DNA from: Asterias amurensis
Taxonomy: Eukaryota; Echinodermata; Asteroidea; Forcipulatida; Asteriidae
Reading direction: 5' to 3'
NCBI RefSeq assembly: GCF_032118995.1
Contig: NC_092650.1
Coordinates: 22,330,001 to 22,394,000 of the forward strand
DNA length: 64,000 bases
A program made the position numbers and the translations under genes. This document shows, in pieces, positions 49,901-59,995 of this stretch (position 1 is its first letter; each line of letters begins with the position of its first letter). The notes under the pieces were generated by a model, which was not told the DNA's origin, did not search any database, and was given only the letters and a program-made list of their open reading frames with translations.

Positions 49901-52203
49901 GAGAACAGAGCACCGTTTAACGATCCGATGCAGGACATGGCGACAGCTAGCGAGATGATCACAGACCAAGGTCCAAGAACACGTTCAGCAAAGGTCTGCA
50001 AAATAAAAGACAGTTGTTTGATTTGATTTGATTTGTTTTGATTTTAAATTAGCTAAAATGCTGTCCGACCAACAGCAGAATTAACGACAATTTGACTAAA
50101 CTGTCAACCTTGTGGCAGCCTTCGACTAAACCCGATGTTCGAAGGTACCAATTTTGATATAGTGAAACACTAATTGCTTGGGTCCCAGTATTCTCACTCG
50201 GTGTATTCCAACACTATGCATACAACAACAAACCTGTGAACATTAATTTGGGCTTGATTGGTCATCGAATTTGCAGGAAAACAAGGGGAAAAAAACACCC
50301 TTGTTACATTAAGCCTACTTTGTGTGCTTTCAGATGCAGAATTATACTAAAAGGTTTTAACTGAAGTCTTTTATTATTTGAATGAGAAATTACTTCTTTC
50401 TCATAAACTAGGTTACTTTAGAGGAGGCCGTTTCTCACTGTTTTATACTATAAATAGCTCCCCATTGCTCATTGCCAGGTAAGTTTTTGATGGTTACAAT
50501 TGAGTATATTACCAATAGTGTCCAGTGCCTAGCTCGTCGTTTCAACTTACCAAAGCGACAGCTTCTGACGCAAGGAGCTCTGCCGGTGTCAGGACAACAA
50601 AGTAGGCTAAATTGGCCATGATGTAGACACCCGTAATGATGGTCATAGAGACGACAATTCCAATTGGGATATTCCTTCAAAGAATTTAAAACGCAAGTAA
50701 CAGTTTGGTTGACGACAAATTATTACATCGTAGTCGAAGTACACTTACGGTAGGGTAATGAGTAGGGCTTACATCACTCTGAACAGATTATTTTTCCAGC
50801 CCAGTGTCGAGTGAGTAATATAGTTTGCTTGCATGAGTACGAGATATTAGCACCATCAACACGGTACTCCAGAAGGACTTGAGTCCAAGTACCAAGTACA
50901 AGTACCAACATTAGTACTTCACAAAATTGCAAATACTTTTAGAGGCACGCAATCCCAGGATCATCATCGGTGTTAAAGCCATTATACACTTTCGGTTCAG
51001 AAAGAAAGAAAAAAATCACAGATTTACAAATAATATACAGGGTTTACAGAAGGTAATGGTGAAAGATTTCTCTTGAAATATTGTTTCATGAAACGCTTTA
51101 CTTTTTTGAGAAAACATCAAAACAATATTAATTCTCGTTAGCGAGAATTACGGACTTATTTTAAACACATGTCATGACACGGCGAAACGCGCGGAAACAA
51201 AAGTGGGTTTTCCCGTTATTTTCTCCCGACTCCGATGACCGATTGAGCCTAAATTTTCACAGGTTTGTTATTTTATATATACGTTGTGATACACGAAGTG
51301 TGGGACTTGGACAATACTGTTTACCGAAAGTGTATAATGGCTTTAAAGGGTCTATGTACTTTTTGTAGGACAAAAAACACAATGTCCAAGGATTTGGCGT
51401 TAAACTTACACAGTTTGAAGATAACGATGGTAGAAAGCTTCCTTGCAAATGTTAATTGCTGAGGTGCTTTAGCCATGAAAATAATTTTCGTCTCAGTGAT
51501 CATGAGACAAACATTATTTTAGCATATAAAAGCGTATTTTTATGACATTGTTTTACTAATTTCTCAAAAACTACAGCACCTCAGCAACTAATATGTTAAG
51601 ATACGCTTTCTACTATCATTATCTTCAAACGGTGTATATTTGGTGCAAATCTGTGGACATTGTGTTTTGTGTTACAAAAAGTTATTAAAATATTCTTACC
51701 TTGCTGGATTAATAATTTCCTCTGTGAAGCTTGGAAGGAATTGCCTGTAACCATCGAAGAGTTGAGAAAATTAGCATTATTGCAAATTACCACTGGTAAT
51801 TTCAAATTTAATATATTTCTCAAAATTTTAACCGGAATACCTCATTACAACACCAACAACTTACTTGGTTTTTTTTACCCATACTTTGTGTGTTAACTCC
51901 AGTATCTTTGGTAATTTCATGAGCTCTTCCTTGCTAGGGATTCGAAACTACGACCTTTGCCATTCTATAGAGCAGGCCATTTTTACCACCGAGGCTGCCT
52001 AGTACCCAGGGGTGGATGGGGAAAGTGTCGACTCAGATCCCCTCGCCCCCCCCCCCATTCCCCCAAAATGTAAATCGAAATTGAGTTGTTTTATACATTA
52101 ACCTAACCCCCAAAATATCTTTGTCCCCTCCCTTCACATCTCGTTTAAGCAGTAATGCAGCAACCACCCCTGATGCAAATTTAACACCAAAAGCATGAGC
52201 CAA

Positions 52204-52237
<34 letters not shown>

Positions 52238-55200
52238 ACAGCAGCAGCAGTAGTAGCAGCAACAACAACAACAACCATCTGGGCTCAATTTTATAGATAT
52301 GCTAAGCACAAAAATTTGCTTAGCATGAAATTTTTGCCTTGATAAAAACAGGATTACCAACAAAATTTCAGTTGGATTTTCAGGATAAGCAAACAACAGC
52401 TGAACACCAGTTCATAGTTGGTAGTCCTGTTGGTTGGTAGTCCTGTTTTTATTGAGAAAGAAATTTCATGCTAAGCAAATTTTCGTGCTTAGCAGCTCTA
52501 TGAAATTGGGCCCTGTACTGACCATCCAGAATAAGCGAAGAGACCTGAGTAGAACGCCAACGGGATATTTGAAGCGGATACCTCGATGGCTGGAGTAAAT
52601 CCATCTCTTAAATTCTCAACATTTCCTAAAACAAAGCAACAAAAAAGAAATTTAAAATCAATTTATTATTTGCACGGAAATCAATTTGTGGACAACTCAA
52701 TTCGTCTGTGGGAAAAATGTTGTGATCTTGAAATCAGACACACACGAATCAAGTATGATCTCCTTTTAGTTTTCTTTTAATGCGCACGATACTTGTAATG
52801 GAGCAAACATTGGAATTATCACCAAAAGTGAAACAACTTTTTAGTATTTTGATAAAATGTATGCCATTGGACGAATGTGCCAAGGAAAAATGGTCATTAT
52901 TGAATTACCAACCCGCCCCCCCCTGGAATTCCGAGCGATAGAGTATGATCTACCCCCTGACGTAAACTAGTGGAATGTTGTGCCTACAAAACGTAAACTA
53001 TATTTTAATTACTTTACTATTTTGCTGTGGCCAGCAACACCAATTACTATAGATTTTATGGTCTAAAGCCGCTTGCCCGTCTCTGTACATGTTTATGCTT
53101 CAGTACGATTTAACACATAATCTGCTTTCAAACTTAAAAATTTCCCATTATAACTACGTATAATAATATTCGGTCTGATTTGATGTTATACAAGGTTGAG
53201 TATGACGTCATCGATGGCCAAGAGAGGGCGGTTATCTTTTATAGTCTTTGTTTTTAGATCATTTTTATCTCGTTAATGCTTGATTACGTGAGGAAATAAA
53301 ACTGGCGCATCACGACTGGGTCAGTTACACCTAAGCAAAGGTCGTATTTATCTTTTTTGTTATTACCGTAATATTGCACTATTAAAATTAAATAACAAAA
53401 AACAATGAACTGTGTCATCATCAGACACGACCAGCTGGCATATCAGACACATACTATTTATAGGTGGATTTGGCCAGACTTTGAGGGTCTTAAAACCAGA
53501 TTTGGCTGTGAAGGTAGTCACGAATAATGTTTGCCGTGTTTATAATAGTAAGGACTCAGCTGGCATTGAGTCTAATTTATTGAATTTATGGGATATCCTT
53601 TTATGATTTGTGTGCATTGATAACGATGAACAGAACCCAATAAAACTGTAAATTTGATAAATCTGTCATTAGGGTGACGTTTTATTATTACAAAGGGTTA
53701 ATTTTACTCTGTATTTTTGAACGACGTCAACGTTTGGTGTCAAAGTATTAAACACCACTAGTATAAAAGTTCTTATACAGCGCATTTCAAAATAACCAAC
53801 CCATTGAACTTTACATTTATAGTGCCCTGTGCTCAAGATATGCACTTCAGGAGAAAATCGCACCTTTAGATTTAATTTTCCTATACAAATTTGTGTGCAA
53901 TTGGGCCAATGAAATTCCTCTATAGTTACTCAGCTTCATGATGGGGGAGGGGAGTAAACATGTTACCACGAGCAAGTATGTATAGCGCTCAAAAGGCCTT
54001 TCCATGCAATATATATATATATCAAGCTTTACCCCAGCAGGTGCCCAAACATACCCCCCTTGGTGAAGAGAATTGCAATTATAGTAAAGCATCTTGCGCA
54101 AGGAAACAACTGTCACGACCGGGACTCGAACCCACTCTCTTAATGTTAGAAATGAAAATTCCACTCTCTTGTCCGAGTGGACAGATGTCAGTTTCACTCT
54201 ATTAAGAGTGACAGTCAATCTGTCTCACTCTTTATGAGTGAAATTTTGAAAGTACCGTTTATCACTCTAAAAAATAGTTCCCCTCCATATGGCTTTTTGC
54301 AAGAGTGGTATGGCGGACAAAACGACAACACTCTACCACCAGAACCCGTATTTGATGCTTTTTTTTTTTAAACCACTCTTCACTTAAAGGCAGTGGACAC
54401 TATTGGTAATTGTCAAAGACCAGTATTCTCACTTGGTGTATCTCAACATATACATAAAATAACAAACCTGTGAAAATGTGAGCTCAATCGGTCGTCGAAG
54501 TTGCGAGATAAGAGTGAAAGAAAAATAACCCTTGTCACACGAAGATGTGTGCATTTTAGATGGTTGATTTCGAGACCTCAAGTTCTAAATCTGAGGTTTC
54601 GAAATCAAATTCGTGTAAAACCACTTCTTTCTCGAAAACTATGACACTTCAGAGGGAGCCGTTTCGCACAATGTTTTATACCATCGACCTCTCCCCATTA
54701 CTCGTCACCAAGAAAGGTTTTATGCCAATAATTATTTTGAGTAATTACCAATAGTGTCAACTGCCTTTACAACATCCAATGGGGAAAACGACCCATAGGG
54801 TAAACACTGTTTTGTGTATTTTATTATCTATTAAACAACTAACACAAATGTTGAATAAGGACTTATCACCTTGTACCATGAGAACCACGCCCGACACTAT
54901 GATGATGACTAGACCCAGTACTTTAGCGACACTGAAGATAATCTGGACTCTGTTACTCCATGCCACACTCACACTGTTCAAGCAGAACACGGCAGCTAAT
55001 CAGAGGGGGATAATCAGAAAAGAAGATTTAGCAAACAGAGATAATACGTGGACACGATACAATTCTATTTTACTTTTTTGTATTCATTAATTGATAAAAT
55101 GTTTAATTGATTTCATTGATGTATTGTCACAACACATATACGTAATTGACGGCATCATGACACGACTGGATGGGCGTTGTCGATTAAAATTAAAGCAAAC

Positions 55201-56638
55201 TAGCGACTTAAATTAAAGAGAAGCTTCACAAAACACAAGCTTCCACGGGTTTTCATAACATTTACACGGTTTTAAGATGATGATAGTAGAAAGTGTCTGA
55301 GTTGCTGTTTTAGAAAAATTAGTAAAACAATTTCACGAGCAAAGTTTTCTTCTAAACGGAGACAAATGCCTGTACAAATGCCTCATACATTGCGCTATGG
55401 TTTTCATTTTTTTCTAAAAACTTGACGACTGTTGAAGCTGAACTTCTAAGGGTAAATATACACCTCTTTGTTTGGATTCGTGTTATGTTCAAGCACTTGA
55501 CCTACACAATGTATTGAAACCCTTCAAAGAGGGAGTAAATGGAATGATGAACTCTAACCCAGTTTACTGCACGAGCTGTGGCCGTCCGATGCTTTGGTCA
55601 CATAACAAAGTGCGCTGTCGTTATTTAGTTGTGATGTGCCATTATAAACCCCTTGCGTAAGGCGAAACGCTACAAGGTGGGACATAACACGCACACGTTT
55701 CAATCCCAAGGAACGGTTATCGTCCAATTAGTTGCTTCCTTTGACCCCAGTAAGGACCATTTTGGTCCAATTGAGTGTGCTTTATAAAGGTCAACAGGTC
55801 AATTATTCAACCGTTCAAATTGACATTTAATTCTCACGTCGTGTTGATTGTATTCTATCTTAAGAAACCTTAAAATATTATGTACACATGTGAGTTCATC
55901 TGTAACGCAAATATGCAAATTAATCAAGCTAAGAAGCATTTACTAAAAATGTAAATGACACAGTCACAAAATATTTTCAAATGAGAGCTATTGGCTGTTC
56001 AAGACACTGTACACGTTTGGTAATTACTCAAATAATATAGTTAGCATAATTACCGAAAGTGTCCAATGGCTTTTATAGTGATGATTATGTTATTTACCGA
56101 GTAGTGTAGCTCCAAGTAACTGAATCACAGACGTAGGTACTCCACAGTCGTCGAACAATGGTTGAATAAGATACGTTGCAGCTGTAATAACAAGTACGGC
56201 AAACGATGCTGTACGCACGGCCACTAAGAGCGTCCAAACGCGCAGGAAAGCCGGCACGGCGCCGAAACTCTCCAAAATGTACGTGAAATCACCGCCGGAT
56301 TTTGTAATGCACGTCCCCAGCTCGGCGTAGCAGAGAGCCCCGATGGTGGAGAGTAACCCACAGGCGACCCAGACGACGAGAGACAACCCCACGCTGCCGG
56401 TGTTCTGCAGCACGCCCTTCGGGGAGATGAAGATCCCGGAGCCGATGACGGTACCGACTACGAAGGCGATGCAACCCACCAGACCGATCTGGCGTTTGAG
56501 CGCCACCGGTTCGTCCCCGTCTTCCTCCTTGTGACTGCTAAAGGAGACACCATCTCCCTCCGGCACACGTTTCTCCACCCCATTGACAGACGCGCTACCA
56601 TCACCATCTTGGACGACAATATTTCCCTCATCCATCAC
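43941..56638 (-). CDS. xCT/SLC7A11-like amino acid exchanger light chain, copy C, 10 exons
   Basis: Coding exons, 5' to 3': 56098-56638, 54870-54995, 52523-52625, 51700-51744, 50551-50674, 49892-49995, 49149-49245, 45448-45597, 44487-44664, 43941-44005. They join into 510 codons plus TGA. The start is MMDEGN. An acidic, probably cytoplasmic N-terminus of about 47 residues precedes KRQIGLVGCIAFVVGTV and the TM1 motif GSGIFISPKGVLQNTGSVG. Cys165 (LFDDC) matches the xCT cysteine that bonds SLC3A2. This is the only copy that keeps both xCT substrate arginines: Arg142 (VAVRTAS, equal to R135) and Arg404 (YLSFTRW, equal to R396). It is therefore the best candidate for a true cystine/glutamate antiporter supplying cystine for glutathione. 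Exon 8 lies beside an array of partial copies of itself (45598-48990). Part of exon 1 is almost identical to copy A, probably by gene conversion. Confidence 0.93.
44060..44260. repeat. Dispersed repeat, copy 2, in intron 9 of copy C
   Basis: CTGAAGGCCACTTCAAGGTG and ACCATCCATCAGAAGCCTGA match the copy at 42365. It begins about 55 bases from exon 10. Confidence 0.7.
44755..44955. repeat. Foldback element in intron 8 of copy C
   Basis: ACAGCCAAACCTCTTTTGTG at 44767 pairs with CACAAAAGAGGTTTGGCTGT near 44930; the centre holds CCTGAAGACGGGCAGAGTAT. Fragments of the same repeat lie at 6410-6490, 18985-19145 and 61430-61540. Confidence 0.8.
46020..48243. mobile_element. 2.2-kb non-coding insertion with internal duplication inside the exon 8 array
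   Basis: Two roughly 850-bp halves share order: TAGCTGTTTCGTCAATAA at 46047 and 47279, GATGACGTCATCAT at 46212 and 47453, CACGTGACCGGTGATGACGT at 46770 and 48038. The right end is a small hairpin, TAGCTGTTTCG paired with CGAAACAGCTA (48208-48243). There is no recognisable coding region. The family is unknown; it is a non-autonomous element or a pair of them. Confidence 0.6.
46960..47240. repeat. About 41-bp repeat inside the 2.2-kb insertion
   Basis: GTGTACAAATGATTACGCAC recurs four times (about 46963, 47005, 47046, 47194), each followed by GGCATGGCA. Confidence 0.85.
50150..50531. repeat. Diverged R1-related repeat in intron 5 of copy C
   Basis: Ends ACCAATAGTGTCCAGTGCCT only 20 bases from exon 5. 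The left terminus is decayed. Confidence 0.6.
50973..51346. repeat. R2 MITE in intron 4 of copy C
   Basis: Both R2 ends are present; the right end overlaps the start of an R3 element. Confidence 0.75.
51347..51665. repeat. R3 inverted-repeat element in intron 4 of copy C
   Basis: Same layout as the R3 copy in copy A, with GAAGATAACGATGGTAGAAA and TATCATTATCTTCAAA arms. Confidence 0.7.
52207..52277. repeat. CAA/CAG microsatellite in intron 3 of copy C
   Basis: Runs of CAA, then CAG with TAG, then CAA again. Non-coding in context. Confidence 0.95.
52283..52514. repeat. R5 foldback element next to exon 3 of copy C
   Basis: Bounded by GGCTCAATTTTATAGATATG and GCTCTATGAAATTGGGCCC, with TTGCTTAGCATGAAATTT arms. 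Its right end is about 10 bases from exon 3. Confidence 0.8.
52790..54050. other. Intron 2 of copy C, mostly unassigned sequence
   Basis: No splice-bounded open frame with recognisable protein similarity and no repeat that I could match elsewhere in the window. Confidence 0.5.
54060..54145 (-). mobile_element. SINE fragment between exons of copy C
   Basis: The minus strand has GGGTTCGAGTCCCGGTCGTG followed by a core-like GCGCAAGATGCTTTACTATA. Confidence 0.65.
54384..54769. repeat. R1 MITE in intron 2 of copy C
   Basis: Full-length copy with both inverted ends, about 100 bases downstream of exon 2. Confidence 0.85.
55195..55470. repeat. Diverged R3 element in intron 1 of copy C
   Basis: Shows GATGATGATAGTAGAAAG and R3-like internal order, decayed on the right. 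Confidence 0.45.
55998..56076. repeat. Short R1/R2-like internally deleted MITE beside exon 1 of copy C
   Basis: Left part resembles R1 (GGTAATTACTCAAATAAT); right part resembles R2 (CCGAAAGTGTCCAATGGCTT). It ends about 20 bases from the exon 1 donor. Confidence 0.5.
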
Positions 56639-56784
56639 ACATCAGTTGGCCCTCTAAACTCATATATAAATACTGAACTATTCAATATGCTCGTTAGGCG
56701 TTTCAAAATGAACACAAATTAGAAAACTCTTATTAATCAGTAAGGTCCAAGGTACAATAGTGCTCCATGATAAGATTACGCCGA

Positions 56785-57172
56785 TTAAAGGCAGTGGACA
56801 CTATTGGTACTTACTCAAAATAATTATCAGCATAAAACCTCACTTGGTAACGAGTAATGGGGAGAGGTTGATAGTATAAAACATTGTGAGAAACGGCTCC
56901 CTCTGAAGTGACATAGTTTTCGAGGAAGAGGTAATTTTCCACCAATTTGATTTCGAGACCTCAAGTTTAGAATTTGAGGTCTCGAAATCAAGCATCTAAA
57001 AGCACACAACTTTGTGTGACAAGGGTGTTTTTTCTTTCATTAATATCTCGCAACTTCGACGACCAATCGAGCTCAAATTGTCACAGGTTTGTTATTTTAT
57101 GCATATGTTGAGATACACCAAGTGAGAAGACTGTTCTTTGACAATTTACCAATAGTGTCCACTGCCTTTAAA
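56785..57172. repeat. R1 MITE upstream of copy C
   Basis: Full-length copy starting about 150 bases upstream of the copy C start codon, within its likely promoter or 5' UTR region. Confidence 0.85.
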
Positions 57173-57630
57173 GCATTTGGTGCAACGGTATTTTCAGGTA
57201 GTACATTATCTCGATTTACATCATGCTCCCCGTGTAAAGGTTAATCATTACCCGCCCTTACGACCTACACATATTAATTTGATAAGGAATAAGTTTGACT
57301 GTAGGTTGATCTCTATTATGCAAACATTTAATGCAAACATAATCGGTCAAATCGAATGGGCAATTGAATAAAAGTTGTGCAGAACAATGCTAGGCATGAG
57401 AGTATGAAGAAATAGGATTTGAACATAACACGATGTATTAAGATGCTCATGGTTGAAAACTTCTTTGGCAAGTATACAAAATATGGGCACTTGTTTCGAA
57501 ATTTATAAATGACAAAAAAAAATTGTTTGAAGCCAAACAAGGTACATTCTTGGTCGAGTTTGGTTTTCGTTTATTTTCAAACACCAAGTAACAACAAAAT
57601 CTACTTAAGAAACAACCTTTGATGCAGTTT

Positions 57631-58022
57631 TTAAAGGAACACGTTGCCTTGGATCGGTCGAGTTGGTCTTTGAAAAGCGTTTTGTGACCGTTTGTTATAA
57701 AATGCATATGATTAGAAAGATGTTGTAAAAGTAGAATACAATGATCCACACAAACATGCCTCGAAATTGCGTGGTTTTCTTGTTACCTCGTCCAATAACA
57801 CGGTCGGCCATTTATGGGAGTCAAAATTTTGACTCACATAAATGGCCGACCGTGATAGTTCGCGACGTAAAAAGAAAACCGTGCAACTTTGAGTGATACT
57901 TATGTGGATCATTATATTCTACTTTTAAAACATCTTTCTAACCATATACATTTCATAACAAACGTTTCCAAACGCTTTTTATATACCAACTCGTCCGATC
58001 CAAGGCAACGTGTTCCTTTAAT
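57631..58022. repeat. R4 foldback element
   Basis: Complete arms and centre. A second R4 copy follows after about 135 bases. Confidence 0.85.
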
Positions 58023-58158
58023 GAAACGATGAGTGAATAGTAGTTAAACACTGCTAAGTAGAGTTAGTTAATATAATTCAAGAGTAATGATAATATTTAC
58101 GAGTTATAATACGAATATTGTTTAGCTTTTCTGTGTGAAATTGACTACAGCAGTTTGT

Positions 58159-58548
58159 TAAAGGAACACGTTGCCTTGGATCGGACGAGTTGGTCTATAA
58201 AAAGCGTTTGCAACCGTTTTTTATAAAATGCATATGGTTGGAAAAATGTTTTAAAAGTAGAATACAATGATCCACACAAGTTTGCCTCGAAATTACGTGG
58301 TTTTCCAAATACTGTGCGAACAAACACGGTCGGCCATTTATGGGAGTCAAAAATTTGACTCCCACAAATGGCCGACCGTGTTAGTCGACGAGGTAAAAGG
58401 AAAACCGTGCAATTTCGAGGCATGTTTGTGTGGATAATTGTATTCTACTTTTACAACATCTTTCTAACCATATGCATTTTATAAAAAAACGGTTACAAAC
58501 GCTTTTCAAAGACCAACTCGACCAATCCAAGGCAACGTGTTCCTTTAA
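58159..58548. repeat. R4 foldback element
   Basis: Complete arms and the centre GGGAGTCAAAAATTTGACTC. Nearly identical layout to its neighbour at 57631-58022. Confidence 0.85.
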
Positions 58549-58951
58549 GGTACAGACAGTTTCACGTGGAAATGCATTTTATTCCCACCGTGGTATCGCG
58601 CATCAGTCAGCGAAGTCAGGGACTGTATCATAGTTAACAACACAAATGTGTCTTCTCATTCGCATCGCGGTACGGTTAAAATCACGAAACTTGTTAAGAT
58701 CGGAACATCCAAACATCTGGATAACACTATTATTACAAGCACTGCCGGCAGCAACAGCTTGGGGATGGTCTTCGACCTATCAGTCATCATGAACTTCGAA
58801 GCCACATATAAATTGAACACATTAAATTCCCACCAAAAACAACGTTTTTAATATAGTTCTAAGCCGCAAGTTGGATTTGGGGTATTTTTTTTTTTGTGGG
58901 GACCGAGTGAACTTACCCTTGAACACACAACATTTGTTTTGGTTTTGCGGC

Positions 58952-59340
58952 TTAAAGCCAGTGGACACTATTGGTAATTGTCAAAGACTAGTCTTCACAG
59001 TTGGTGTATCTCAACATACGCATAAAATAACAAACCTGTAAAAATTTGAGCTAAATCGGTCGTCGAAGTTGGAGATATTAATGAAAGAGAAAAAAAACAC
59101 CCTTGTCACACGAAGTTGTGTGCTTTCTGATGCTTGATTTCAAGACCTCAAATTCTAAACTTGAGGTCTCGAAATCAAATTCGTGGAAAATGACTTCTTT
59201 CTCGAAAACTACGTCACTTCAGAGGGAGCTGTTTCTCACAATGTTTTATACTATCAACCTCTCCCCGTTACTCGTAACCAAGAAAGGTTTTATGATGATA
59301 ATTATTTTGAGTAATTACCAATAGTGTCCACTGCCTTTAA
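58952..59340. repeat. R1 MITE, full length
   Basis: Both ends and the central palindrome are present. Confidence 0.85.
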
Positions 59341-59694
59341 GTGAACGTTACAGAGTTCATGTACACCATTGTAGAAAAGTTTGAGAGCAGCTAAAATCTG
59401 TTTTACACGCTATTTAACAGAACAGTCGTGATCTGTACGACCATGCGTTGGTGTGAACATTATTGGCATTACCTCCTATATAAGGTTAAATTTAACTTTC
59501 GCTAATTAATATTAATTGCTTTGAAATGCACATCATAATACTTTGAATAATCTAACTCTAACATCGAAAACTAAGAATATAATCACTTCGTATTGTTATC
59601 TTACATCAAGGACTAGTTTGAAGTTGTGGGATTACGTATTAAAGAATTAAAAAGCGCAACAAGTTGTTTAATACCGGAGTGAATTCAACAGGTG

Positions 59695-59935
59695 AATTTT
59701 GGGACGCTAGGTGGCAGCATATTTTTAAAAAACAACCTGGGGCGTTTTCGCGGTCGTATTAGTCAAAACCTGCTTCAGTTGAACAGGCCATAGGTTAATC
59801 ACTGGCCTTTGAGCGAAACAGCTGTTGTTTGGGTACGACCGCGAAAACGCTCCTCTGGTAAATCAATTGTTTTCTTTTACGCAAACAATAGAAATTTAAC
59901 TAGTAAGTCTGCTGCCACCTATCGTTTTAAAGTTT
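59695..59935. repeat. R9 element with a second foldback nested inside
   Basis: Outer ends GGGACGCTAGGTGGCAGC and GCTGCCACCTATCGTTTTAA. Inside, GGGGCGTTTTCGCGGTCGTA (59741) pairs with TACGACCGCGAAAACGCTCC (59837). Confidence 0.75.
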
Positions 59936-59995
59936 TATAAGGTTGCAGTGCGCCATCAATTGGACGTGCACGATGCGGATGCCTCGAATCTCGTC

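Noticed and set aside
52033-52278. Low-complexity open frame rich in Val/Ala
   Set aside because: Translation of the CAA/CAG microsatellite in an intron.
13051-56638. Assignment as b(0,+)AT (SLC7A9) rather than xCT
   Set aside because: The TM1 GVLQNTGSVG, IHVRNKTPLPA, SFARWL and final TCFLQRFL-type segments fit xCT better than SLC7A9. Assignment stays similarity-based.
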